The translations under genes and the position numbers were made by a program. DNA of 64,000 nt. Origin: an uncultured Clostridia bacterium (GTDB lineage Bacteria; Bacillota; Clostridia; Christensenellales; Borkfalkiaceae). Location: contig CAKQRE010000003.1 of NCBI GenBank assembly GCA_934271265.1, forward strand, positions 62,001 to 126,000, read 5' to 3'. A model generated the notes under the pieces. The model saw nothing but the letters and a program-made list of their open reading frames with translations. It had not been told where the DNA came from and did not search any database. This document shows positions 24,450-33,006 of this stretch, one piece after another. The stretch's first letter is position 1, and each line of letters begins with the position of its first letter.

Positions 24450-25472
24450 ATGCTGAAAACAAGCGATTTTTATTACGATCTGCCAGAAGAACTGATCGCG
24501 CAGACCCCCGTATATCCGAGGGACAGTTCCCGTCTTCTCGTGTACGACAGACAAAAAGACGAGGTTTCGCACCGCATTTTCAAAGATGTGACCGACTATC
24601 TGAAAAAAGGCGACGTGCTCGTCGTAAACAATACGAAAGTATATCCCGCGCGTATCCACGCGATGACGGAACACGGCGGAAAGGTCGAGATCCTTCTTTT
24701 GAAAAGACAGAATCTGACAGACTGGGAAGTCCTCGTAAAACCGGGGAAAAAGTGCAGGGAAGGCACGGTTTTAAAGGTGAACGACGAGTTATCCGTCGAA
24801 ATCCTGTCCCGCACGGAAGAGGGCGGGCGTATCGTCCGCTTCTTGTTCGACGGGGTATTCGAAGACATTCTTTCCCGTGTGGGCGAGATGCCGTTGCCTC
24901 CGTATATTCACGAAAAACTGAAAGATCAGTCCCGCTACCAGACGGTTTACTGTAAGGAAGAGGGGTCTGCGGCGGCGCCGACGGCGGGTCTGCATTTCAC
25001 GACGGAACTGCTGGACAGGATCCGCGGAATGGGGGTCGAGATCGTGGAGGTGCAGCTGAACGTCGGGCTCGGTACTTTCCGCCCCGTCAAGGTGGAAGAC
25101 GTTACGACCCACAAAATGCATACGGAGTATTATTCCGTTACGGAAGAGGCGGCGGAGAAGATCAACGCCGCAAAACGGGAAGGCAGAAGGGTGATCGCCG
25201 TCGGAACGACGAGCGTCCGTACGCTGGAGAGCGCGGCGAACGAAAACGGCGCGGTCGAAGCGAAACACGGCGATACCGACATCTTTATTTACCCGCCGTA
25301 TAAGTTTAAGGTGGTGGACGCGCTGATCACGAATTTTCACCTGCCGGAAAGCACGCTCGTTATGCTGGTGGCGGCGTTCACTTCGCGCGAAAAAATACTG
25401 GAACTTTACAATCTCGCCGTGAAAGAAAAATACCGGTTCTTCTCCTTCGGAGACGCCATGTTTATTTTCTGA
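24450..25472 (+). CDS. queA: S-adenosylmethionine:tRNA ribosyltransferase-isomerase
   Basis: Adds the epoxycyclopentane ring in queuosine synthesis by transferring ribose from SAM to preQ1-tRNA. The 340-residue protein has the family start MLKTSDFYYDLPEELIAQTP, the segment VLVVNNTKVYPARI, the EEGSAAAPTAGLHFT motif and the C-terminal ITNFHLPESTLVMLVAAF. I placed the start at ATG 24450 because this matches QueA from its first residue; the frame is open farther upstream inside ruvB. tgt follows in the same operon. Confidence 0.97.
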   Translation: MLKTSDFYYDLPEELIAQTPVYPRDSSRLLVYDRQKDEVSHRIFKDVTDYLKKGDVLVVNNTKVYPARIHAMTEHGGKVEILLLKRQNLTDWEVLVKPGKKCREGTVLKVNDELSVEILSRTEEGGRIVRFLFDGVFEDILSRVGEMPLPPYIHEKLKDQSRYQTVYCKEEGSAAAPTAGLHFTTELLDRIRGMGVEIVEVQLNVGLGTFRPVKVEDVTTHKMHTEYYSVTEEAAEKINAAKREGRRVIAVGTTSVRTLESAANENGAVEAKHGDTDIFIYPPYKFKVVDALITNFHLPESTLVMLVAAFTSREKILELYNLAVKEKYRFFSFGDAMFIF

Positions 25473-25519
25473 ACGGAAAAATCCGCAGGGGCGCGCCCTT
25501 TGCGGGGAAAACGGATATT

Positions 25520-26638
25520 ATGGAAAAATTTTATTTCGAAACGATAAAACAGGACCCGACGACGGGTGCGCGCGCGGGTATTTTTCACACCCCGCACGGC
25601 GACGTGGAAACCCCCGTATACATGCCGGTCGGCACGCAGGCAACGGTGAAAGGGGTGCTCCCGAGAGATCTGAAAGAGGCGGGAGCGAGCATCGTTCTTG
25701 CCAATACCTACCACCTTTTTATGCGCCCCGGCGACGAAATCGTGAAAAAAGCGGGCGGTCTGCACGAGTTTATGAACTGGCAGGGTCCCATTCTGACGGA
25801 CAGCGGCGGATTTCAGGTGTTTTCTCTTGCGAAACTGAACGACATCGGCGACGACGGCGTGACTTTCCGTTCCAACGTGGACGGAAGCAAGCATTTCATC
25901 ACGCCGGAAAGGGCGATCGCGATCGAAAACAACCTCGGCGCGGATATCATCATGGCGTTCGATCAGTGCAGCGAATACGGCGCCGACTATAAGGCGAGCA
26001 CGGCGGCGATGAAACGCACGCTTGCATGGCTGGACAGATGTTACAACGCGCATAAGCGGGAAGACCAGGCGCTTTTCCCGATCGTGCAGGGCAACGTATT
26101 CAAAGACCTTCGCGCCGTTTCTTTAAAGGAAACGATCCCTTATGCGAAATACGGCATCGGCATCGGCGGTCTTTCCGTCGGCGAGCCGAAAGAGATCATG
26201 TACGACGTGATGGATTCCATGCTCGAAAACTATCCGACCTCGATCCCCCGCTATCTGATGGGGGTCGGAAGCCCGGACTGTCTGATCGAAGGGGTGATGC
26301 GCGGTATCGATATGTTCGACTGCGTGCTCGCTACAAGGATCGCCCGTAACGGAACGGCGATGACGTCCCGCGGGAAGGTGGTCGTGAGAAACGGAAAATA
26401 CAAGGAAGACTTCACCCCGCTCGACCCGGAATGCGATTGTTATTGCTGCCGCCATTACACCAAGGCGTATTTGAGGCACGTGGTAAACGTGAACGAGATG
26501 ATGGGCGGAATGCTTCTGAGCCTGCATAACATTTCTTTCCTTACGAAACTGATGCGGGATATCCGGAAATCCATTCTCGGAGGATATTTTCTCGATTTCC
26601 GCAAGGAGTTTTACCGCAAATACGAGGGGCGGGAATAA
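25520..26638 (+). CDS. tgt: Queuine/preQ1 tRNA-guanine transglycosylase
   Basis: Exchanges guanine 34 for preQ1 in GUN-anticodon tRNAs, the step before QueA. The 372-residue enzyme shows ANTYHLFMRPG, DSGGFQVFSL with an active-site Asp, FDQCSEY, GIGGLSVGEP and the zinc site CDCYCCRHYTKAYLRH. It is full length. The neighbours queA upstream and yajC-secDF downstream are the conserved bacterial context; a separate promoter probably drives yajC. Confidence 0.98.
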   Translation: MEKFYFETIKQDPTTGARAGIFHTPHGDVETPVYMPVGTQATVKGVLPRDLKEAGASIVLANTYHLFMRPGDEIVKKAGGLHEFMNWQGPILTDSGGFQVFSLAKLNDIGDDGVTFRSNVDGSKHFITPERAIAIENNLGADIIMAFDQCSEYGADYKASTAAMKRTLAWLDRCYNAHKREDQALFPIVQGNVFKDLRAVSLKETIPYAKYGIGIGGLSVGEPKEIMYDVMDSMLENYPTSIPRYLMGVGSPDCLIEGVMRGIDMFDCVLATRIARNGTAMTSRGKVVVRNGKYKEDFTPLDPECDCYCCRHYTKAYLRHVVNVNEMMGGMLLSLHNISFLTKLMRDIRKSILGGYFLDFRKEFYRKYEGRE

Positions 26639-26729
26639 GCGTTACCGGAGAAAAAAGGCAGCGTTTTTGCATGGCGGAATGAAAATTGAGTGAAACCGAC
26701 AAAATTTTCGGCATTTCTCTCTCAAACGG

Positions 26730-26758
26730 TTGCTTTTTCGTCCGAAAAAAACTATCAT
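26730..26758 (+). promoter_or_regulatory. Probable sigma-A promoter of yajC
   Basis: TTGCTT at 26730-26735 and TATCAT at 26753-26758, spacer 17 bases, within the 148-base gap after tgt. Confidence 0.5.
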
Positions 26759-26786
26759 TAAAGAAAAATCACGGAGATAAAACGAA

Positions 26787-27320
26787 ATGTTCTTTCATGT
26801 TTTAAGAGACGCGGCGTCTTCTGTCGCAACGTCTGCGTCAGAGTCGGCTAAGGAATCCGCCGCGGCGAAAGCAGGCACGAATTATACGATCTGGATCATT
26901 CTCGGCGTCCTTGTCGTCTTCTTTGTCGTAAACTATTTCTTCTCCCGTAAGAGAAACCAAAAACTTGCGGAAGAACAGGAAAAGAAATCGGCGATCAAGC
27001 CCGGATACACGGTAACGACGATCGGCGGCGTGATCGGCGAAGTGGTCGAGGTCGACGAGGAAGAAAATTCCTTCGTTCTGAAAACGGGCAGCGGCGAAAA
27101 CTGCAGCTATATGAAGTTCGACAAACAGGCGATCTACACCTCGAAGGCTCCCGCAGGGGAAGAACCCGCGACGGAGGGAACGGAAGATCCGTTCAATCAC
27201 GGAGAAACCGCGGAAGAGGAAAATAACGGAACGGAAGAAACGGGATCTTCGGAGAACGAACCGGAAGAAACGGAAACGACCGGAGAAGAAAACGGAGACG
27301 CCGCGGATAAAACGGAATAA
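26787..27320 (+). CDS. yajC: Preprotein translocase subunit YajC, with acidic tail
   Basis: A 177-residue small membrane subunit of the Sec-associated SecDF-YajC complex. The single helix (IWIILGVLVVFFVVNYFF) is at about 30-50, followed by the YajC domain with the typical KPGYTVTTIGGVIGEVVEVDEE. The last ~60 residues are almost entirely Glu, Thr, Asn and Gly, an extension beyond the usual ~90-110 residues. secD and secF follow after one small membrane gene, supporting the call. Confidence 0.92.
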   Translation: MFFHVLRDAASSVATSASESAKESAAAKAGTNYTIWIILGVLVVFFVVNYFFSRKRNQKLAEEQEKKSAIKPGYTVTTIGGVIGEVVEVDEEENSFVLKTGSGENCSYMKFDKQAIYTSKAPAGEEPATEGTEDPFNHGETAEEENNGTEETGSSENEPEETETTGEENGDAADKTE

Positions 27321-27392
27321 AGCAGAATAACGAAACATGCCTTCGCATAAGATAGAACGACAAAAACGTTTTATCTTTGCGGAGGTTTTTTC

Positions 27393-27791
27393 ATGAAAGA
27401 AAGGGGCGGAACGAGAAAGACGATCTACGAGATCGGAAAAGGGACGATCACGGCGGTGCTCGTCACGCTGGCGTCGGTGCTTTTGTTTGCGCTGATCCTC
27501 GATCTTTCCGGCGCGGACGACAAGATCGTGCGGCCGGTCGATCAGGTGATCAAAACGCTGTCCGTTTTCTGCGGGTGCCTTGCGGCGATCCGCGGCGATA
27601 AGGGGTGGCTGAAGGGGATCGTCATCGGGGTTGCGGCGTCTCTTTTGTCGGCGGTGCTGTTCGGTTTCGTCGGGGGAGAAGGAGGCGGTTTCGGCGGTAT
27701 GCTGATCGACGCGCTCTGCGCCGCGATCGTCGGGGCGGTGTCCGGGATCCTTATCGTGAACTTCGTTCCCTTCGCGAGAGAAGATCTCTGA
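27393..27791 (+). CDS. TIGR04086-type four-helix membrane protein
   Basis: A 132-residue protein with four hydrophobic helices (ITAVLVTLASVLLFALIL, VIKTLSVFCGCLAAI, LKGIVIGVAASLLSAVLF and MLIDALCAAIVGAVSGIL). Proteins of this family commonly lie between yajC and secD in Clostridia, as here, and have no established function. SD GGAGG lies 8 bases before the ATG. A terminator follows, so it probably shares the yajC transcript rather than that of secDF. Confidence 0.8.
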   Translation: MKERGGTRKTIYEIGKGTITAVLVTLASVLLFALILDLSGADDKIVRPVDQVIKTLSVFCGCLAAIRGDKGWLKGIVIGVAASLLSAVLFGFVGGEGGGFGGMLIDALCAAIVGAVSGILIVNFVPFAREDL

Positions 27792-27844
27792 AAATACCCG
27801 TAAAAAGCAAACGGAGGGAAAAACGGGAAAAATATCGGGCAAAA

Positions 27845-27876
27845 GGCGGAAGGAAAGTGATCTTCCGCCCTTTTTT
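27845..27876 (+). terminator. Terminator before secD
   Basis: GGCGGAAG (27845-27852) pairs with CTTCCGCC (27862-27869), followed by six T (27871-27876). Confidence 0.85.
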
Positions 27877-27930
27877 GTGTTAAAATCAGATAAAAAGAAA
27901 GGGGTTTTATAAAATATTTTGCTTTTTTTA

Positions 27931-27959
27931 TTGACTAAATCGATAATAAGTTATATAAT
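27931..27959 (+). promoter_or_regulatory. Sigma-A promoter of secDF
   Basis: TTGACT at 27931-27936 and TATAAT at 27954-27959, spacer 17 bases. The leader to ATG 28051 is about 85 bases. Confidence 0.8.
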
Positions 27960-28050
27960 ATTAAAGTGTATATGTCGACCCGCGGTTTTCTGTAACCGGG
28001 ACGGGCAGACAGGAGTAAACGTTTTAGTGCACAATCAGCAGGAGGCAAGA

Positions 28051-29328
28051 ATGCGTAAGACCAAATCCATAGTGATCCTTACAATTCTGGCAGTGCTCAT
28101 CGCCTTTTTCGGCGTGGCGAGTTTTGCCAGTTTTCCCATTCTGAACACCACGTATGACTACAATTCCATTTTCAGTCAGATCAGCAAAGGTATCGACCTC
28201 GAAGGCGGATACTATGCCGTTCTGACCCCGGAAGTCAGCGAGGAAGAAGCGGACAAGCTCGATCTGGACAGTGTGATTCAGACCATCCGTACGAGACTTG
28301 ACGATAAGGGCTACACGGAAGCAACCATCACCAAGCAGGACGTTACGTCTCTCAGAGTGGAGATCCCGAACGTCGACAATGCGGACGAAGTTCTCGAGAT
28401 CCTCGGATCGCAGGGCAAACTCGAATTCCGCGATTCTTCCCAGACCGTATGGCTTACGGGAGACGACGTCGAGAAGGCGACGAAGGGTTACGATCAGGAC
28501 GGCAAGCCCTGCGTAAATCTCGAATTCACCGCGAACGGACAGAAAAAATTTGCCAACGCGACGAAGAGCATTTCCTCTTCTTCGGGCGAAAAGATCTTAT
28601 ATATCTATCTGGGAGACACTATCGTTTCTCAGCCGCAGTGTAAAGAAGAGATCAACAGCCGTACGGCAAGCATCACCGGGTTGGAATCCGTCGAACAGGC
28701 GGAGAACATCGCGGCGGTCATTTCGAGCGGCGCTCTCTCCGTGAAATTCACGATCGGCGAAACGAGACAGATCAGCGCGTCCCTCGGAGAAGGCGTCGTG
28801 AACAACGCGCTTATCGCCGCCGGGATCGGTATGCTGGTGATCTTTGCCATTCTGATCATTTTCTACGGCGGAATGGGGATCGCGGCTTCGATCGCGCTGA
28901 TGATCTACGTGATCCTGTATACCGTAGTTCTCGCGCTTTTCCCGTGGGTACAGCTTACGTTCCCCGGTATCGCGGGTATGATCCTTTCCATCGGTATGGC
29001 AGTCGACGCGAACGTCGTCATCTTCGACCGTATCAAAGAGGAATACGCCCTCGGCAAAACGCCTGCGGCGGCGATCAAATCGGGTTATAAGAGAGCTTTC
29101 GTTACCGTGTTTGACTCTAACGTGACCACGGTTATCGCGGCGATCGTCCTTTGGATCTTCTGTTCCGGCTCTATTCAGGGCTTCGCGATCACGCTCTTCC
29201 TCGGTGTTCTCGTATCCATGTTTACGTCCGTCGTGGTGACGAGATGGATCATGAAATTGATGAAACCTTTGACGAGCAACGAAGAAAAGTTCTACGGGCT
29301 CGTGAGAAAGGAGGCTTCCAATGGTTAA
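28051..29328 (+). CDS. secD: Protein translocase subunit SecD
   Basis: An RND-type membrane protein that pulls exported proteins out of SecYEG using the proton or sodium gradient. The 425-residue protein has an N-terminal helix, the extracytoplasmic P1/P2 domains and five more helices with the SecD signature PGIAGMILSIGMAVDANVVIFDRIKEE. The start is ATG 28051 behind GGAGG; an open frame upstream crosses the promoter. It is shorter than enterobacterial SecD, as usual for Clostridia. secF overlaps its end by 8 bases. Confidence 0.95.
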   Translation: MRKTKSIVILTILAVLIAFFGVASFASFPILNTTYDYNSIFSQISKGIDLEGGYYAVLTPEVSEEEADKLDLDSVIQTIRTRLDDKGYTEATITKQDVTSLRVEIPNVDNADEVLEILGSQGKLEFRDSSQTVWLTGDDVEKATKGYDQDGKPCVNLEFTANGQKKFANATKSISSSSGEKILYIYLGDTIVSQPQCKEEINSRTASITGLESVEQAENIAAVISSGALSVKFTIGETRQISASLGEGVVNNALIAAGIGMLVIFAILIIFYGGMGIAASIALMIYVILYTVVLALFPWVQLTFPGIAGMILSIGMAVDANVVIFDRIKEEYALGKTPAAAIKSGYKRAFVTVFDSNVTTVIAAIVLWIFCSGSIQGFAITLFLGVLVSMFTSVVVTRWIMKLMKPLTSNEEKFYGLVRKEASNG

Positions 29329-30463
29329 TTTTTCCTTCAGAGACAAAAAGTTTAAGATCTCCGAAAAATTCTTCCTCTATCTTGCGATCGGTCTCATCGT
29401 GATCGCGGTCGGTTTTGTGTTCATGGCGATCAAAGGCATGAACGTCGGTATCGAATTCAGCGCGGGCGCGACGGTGGAAGTTTCCGTGAAAAACATCGAG
29501 AACTTCGACGAAGGCACTTTCAAGAAAGATTTTGAAGGCTGGCTTCAGGGCGACAGAAATTTCGACGGGTCGAAGGAATACAAAGATCAGTATACCACGT
29601 CTACCACGCAGACTTCGAGAACGGCGGGCGTTACCACGTTCGAATTCCGTTTCGGAACGAAGATGAAGGAAGACGGTAAAGATGTCGATCTTTCCGAAGT
29701 GATCAACGACGAAACGAGCGACAATAACGGCAGAACCCTTCTTATGGTGAAAGCCGACGAAGTGAAAAAGGATATCGGGAAGGCTGTTCTTGCGTATCTT
29801 CAGGAGAAGTATCCGGGCGCGAACGTGACGGAAACTTCCGAAAATTTCGAGATCAACGCGCATACGCTCGATAACGACGTTATGCTTTATACCATCCGTA
29901 TGGCGATTATCGCCATTGCGGTGGCTATCGTGGCAATGCTCGTTTATATCTGCTTCCGTTTCACCTGGGTCGCAGGTATTTCCGCGGTGCTCACGCTTGC
30001 GTTCAACGTTCTTGTGATGGTTTCTCTCACAACGCTGTTCAGCATCCCCGTGAACTCCACGTTCATCGCGGCGGTCATCACCATCATCGGTTATTCCATC
30101 AACGCGACGATCGTTGTGTTCGACAGAGTCCGCGAACTCGACGCGATGCCTTCCATGGTAACGGAAAGCGACACTACGATCGCAAACAAATCGATCGCAG
30201 ACACTCTTTCGAGAACCATTCTCACCACGCTTACGACCCTCGTCGTGATCGTTCTCATTGCGGTATTCGGCACGAACTCCATCAAAGAATTCGCTTATCC
30301 CATTATCTTCGGTCTCATTGCGGGTGCGTATTCTTCGATCTTCCTTGCCGCTCCTACCTGGGTTTATCTCAGAAAACTGTTCCGTCAGTCGAATAAGAGA
30401 AGCTCGCAGAAGAAATCTCTCAAGAAAAAAGCTGCCGCGCAGACAGCGCAGACGAACGCTTAA
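29321..30463 (+). CDS. secF: Protein translocase subunit SecF
   Basis: Partner of SecD, 380 residues. It begins after a short cytosolic part with helix YLAIGLIVIAVGFVFMAIKG, contains GIEFSAGATVEV, a periplasm-equivalent domain, and then the helices with TIIGYSINATIVVFDRVRE, the SecF counterpart of the SecD motif. A Lys/Ala tail ends the protein (KKSLKKKAAAQTAQT). The middle domain (around residues 65-160) is longer than in many SecF proteins. The 8-base overlap with secD indicates coupled translation and equal stoichiometry. Confidence 0.95.
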   Translation: MVNFSFRDKKFKISEKFFLYLAIGLIVIAVGFVFMAIKGMNVGIEFSAGATVEVSVKNIENFDEGTFKKDFEGWLQGDRNFDGSKEYKDQYTTSTTQTSRTAGVTTFEFRFGTKMKEDGKDVDLSEVINDETSDNNGRTLLMVKADEVKKDIGKAVLAYLQEKYPGANVTETSENFEINAHTLDNDVMLYTIRMAIIAIAVAIVAMLVYICFRFTWVAGISAVLTLAFNVLVMVSLTTLFSIPVNSTFIAAVITIIGYSINATIVVFDRVRELDAMPSMVTESDTTIANKSIADTLSRTILTTLTTLVVIVLIAVFGTNSIKEFAYPIIFGLIAGAYSSIFLAAPTWVYLRKLFRQSNKRSSQKKSLKKKAAAQTAQTNA

Positions 30464-30587
30464 CGTTTTCGGATGAGCTTTGCGCCGCATATTTCTTGCG
30501 GAAAGCGGGCAGTCGGAGGCGCATGAAAAGAAATGCGAACTTCCGGCGATACGGTATTTGCGTTAAATTATACCTTGAAAAGGTGCT

Positions 30588-30616
30588 GCGGACGGACTTT
30601 GTATCCGTCCGCTTTT
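30588..30616 (+). terminator. Terminator after secF
   Basis: GCGGACGGA (30588-30596) pairs perfectly with TCCGTCCGC (30604-30612), followed by TTTTGCTTTT. It lies 125 bases after the secF stop. Confidence 0.8.
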
Positions 30617-30716
30617 GCTTTTATCTGTCGCCGCAGGCGGCAGTTGCGGAAAAGCGATCTGCCCGTATTGGGGGAGATATTCTTTTTCCGCGGCTTAAAA
30701 AACTTTGGTTTGGATT

Positions 30717-33002
30717 ATGATAAAAATACGGCGGAATTTAAAAGAAAGGAATCAGAAATTATCGGACGAGATCGTCAGAGCGACAGGCGTATCGGAACAT
30801 TTTGCCGAGATACTGATTTCGCGTTCGATCGACAGCGGGGAAAAAGCCGTTGCTTTTTTGCATCCGTCGAAAAAGAATTTATCCGACCCTTATTCTCTTG
30901 CCGGCATGAAAGAAGCCGTCGAAAGGTTGAATGAGGCAAAGGAGAACGGCGAAACGGTCGTCGTTTACGGCGATTACGACGCGGACGGCATTTCCGCCGT
31001 TACGACTTTGGTGAAGACCCTACGTATGTTCGGGATAGACGCGGGTTACGTGATCCCCGAGCGGGAAAACGGATACGGGCTCACCGAAGAAGTGCTCGAT
31101 CGCATGATCGACGAATATTTTCCGGACCTCGTTGTAACGGTTGACTGCGGGATCAGCGCAAAAACGCAGGTGGAGAGATTGAAAGATCTCGGGATCGACG
31201 TTATCGTGACCGATCACCACGAGATCCCGGACGAGCTGCCGGATTGTGCGGTGATCAACTGCAAATTACCGGGACAATCGACTTATGACGGGCTTTGCGG
31301 CGCGGGTGTCGCCTATCAGTTGTCCCGCGCGCTGATCGGCGAAAAAGCGGATTCTCTTCTCGACGTAGTGGCTGTCGCCACCGTTGCGGACAGTATGCCC
31401 CTTACGGGAGACAACAGGATCATCGTGGGGGAAGGGATAAAAAAGATTCGCGAAGGCAAGGGATGCAAAGCGATCAAGGCGATCCTTTCCGTGGCGCAGG
31501 CAAAGGAGATCTCTTCCACCGCGCTCGCTTTTACGGTCGCTCCTCGGGTGAATGCCGCCGGCAGAATGGGAGACGCCGGCTCGGCACTCGAATTGTTTTT
31601 AAGCGAGGACGATGAAGAGATCAGGGCTTTAGCCGAAAAGCTGAACCGCTACAACGCGGCGCGGCAGACGGCGTGCGACGAACTTTATAAACAGGCAAAG
31701 GAAAAACTGAAGAAAGTCGATCCTAAATCGCGAATCATCGCCTTATACGACGACGAATGGAAATCCGGACTCGTCGGGATCGTCGCGGCGAAACTTGTGG
31801 AAGAGTATAATAAGCCGACGGTTTTATTTACGGAAAGTAACGGCGTTCTGCACGGAAGCGCGCGCTCGCCCGAAGGGATCAACGTGTTCGACGCTCTTTC
31901 TTATGCGAAGGATACGGCGGAAGAATTCGGCGGGCATGCGCAGGCTGCCGGCGTAACGATCCGGAAGGAAAACCTTCCGCTGTTTGAAGAAAAGATGAAC
32001 GAATATCTTTCTTCCCGTTATCTCGCCGGCGATTTCCGTCGGGTGATGGAAGCGGAAGAGCTGATCGACAGTCCTTTCGATCTTTCCTTCGCGCGCGAGC
32101 TTGAATTGCTCGAGCCGACGGGGGTGGAAAACAGGAAGCCCCTGTTTGCCGTTTTGTGTGGCAGGGCGGACGCCTCGCCCATCAAGTTCGGTTCTCCCCA
32201 TATCTCTTTCCGTACCCCTTATATCGATCTTTTGTATTTCGGCGGTTACGGGCAGACGGAAATGCTGAACGCGGATTACAAGAAAACGATCGTTTTCGAG
32301 CCGAATATTTCCTCCTACAACGGCAAAGAATCTTTAAAGGGGTACGTGAGAAAAGTGGAAACGGTCGCGGAGGACGGCGAAGCCGCGCGCGCGAACGTAT
32401 TTGCTTCTTTTACAGGGGCAAGGGGAAAGAATTACACGCCGATCGGAGACGAAGCGTGTAAAAAAATGATCGCCGACGCCGGGCGGGAGATCTACGGCAC
32501 GCTGTTTGTCGCCGGAAGGCTCGATACCTTGCGCAGATTCCCGGAGCTCGGAAATTTCGATCTCTCCGTTCTGAAGCCGAACGGAAAGGGGAATGCCTCG
32601 TGCGTGCTCTGGGGGATCGAAGAAATACCGGAAGGATTCGGAAGGGTCGTTTATCTCGACAGACCGCCGATGGTTCTCGAAAAAGAGGGAACGGAGATCT
32701 TTGTGAACGAGTCCCGCGAGGGATTTTATACCGAAGATTTTTCCGTGGACCGTAAAGTATTCGGCGAGATTTTTCTCGCGATGAAAAAATTCGGAAAATT
32801 CGCCCGGGTGGCGGACGTTTTCGCGCGCTACGGGCTTGGCTATCCGGTGGCGGAAGGAGAATTTGTTCGCGGGGTATTGGAAGAGCTCGGAATCATCCGC
32901 TGCGAAAACGGGATCCGTTTTGTCGATCCCGACGTAAAAGCAGAGCTTACGAAATCGGAATTATACCGCGCGGTTTCCGCCGCGCTCTGTCAGGGGAGGT
33001 GA
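30717..33002 (+). CDS. recJ: Single-stranded-DNA exonuclease RecJ
   Basis: A 5'-3' ssDNA exonuclease of the DHH family used in recombination and mismatch repair. The 761-residue protein has motif YGDYDADG near 84-91, VTVDCGIS, DHH at about 166-168, the DHHA1 motif GGHAQAAG and an OB domain, plus a C-terminal extension typical of Firmicutes RecJ. I used ATG 30717; the frame is also open from TTG 30705, and no clear SD supports either. relA follows after 4 bases. Confidence 0.95.
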   Translation: MIKIRRNLKERNQKLSDEIVRATGVSEHFAEILISRSIDSGEKAVAFLHPSKKNLSDPYSLAGMKEAVERLNEAKENGETVVVYGDYDADGISAVTTLVKTLRMFGIDAGYVIPERENGYGLTEEVLDRMIDEYFPDLVVTVDCGISAKTQVERLKDLGIDVIVTDHHEIPDELPDCAVINCKLPGQSTYDGLCGAGVAYQLSRALIGEKADSLLDVVAVATVADSMPLTGDNRIIVGEGIKKIREGKGCKAIKAILSVAQAKEISSTALAFTVAPRVNAAGRMGDAGSALELFLSEDDEEIRALAEKLNRYNAARQTACDELYKQAKEKLKKVDPKSRIIALYDDEWKSGLVGIVAAKLVEEYNKPTVLFTESNGVLHGSARSPEGINVFDALSYAKDTAEEFGGHAQAAGVTIRKENLPLFEEKMNEYLSSRYLAGDFRRVMEAEELIDSPFDLSFARELELLEPTGVENRKPLFAVLCGRADASPIKFGSPHISFRTPYIDLLYFGGYGQTEMLNADYKKTIVFEPNISSYNGKESLKGYVRKVETVAEDGEAARANVFASFTGARGKNYTPIGDEACKKMIADAGREIYGTLFVAGRLDTLRRFPELGNFDLSVLKPNGKGNASCVLWGIEEIPEGFGRVVYLDRPPMVLEKEGTEIFVNESREGFYTEDFSVDRKVFGEIFLAMKKFGKFARVADVFARYGLGYPVAEGEFVRGVLEELGIIRCENGIRFVDPDVKAELTKSELYRAVSAALCQGR

Positions 33003-33006
33003 CGGC

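Noticed and set aside
30523..30720. Possible 65-residue gene before recJ with SD GGAGG and a 4-base overlap with recJ
   Set aside because: It would read through a perfect terminator hairpin (30588-30616), and the protein has no recognisable features. The overlap is probably chance.
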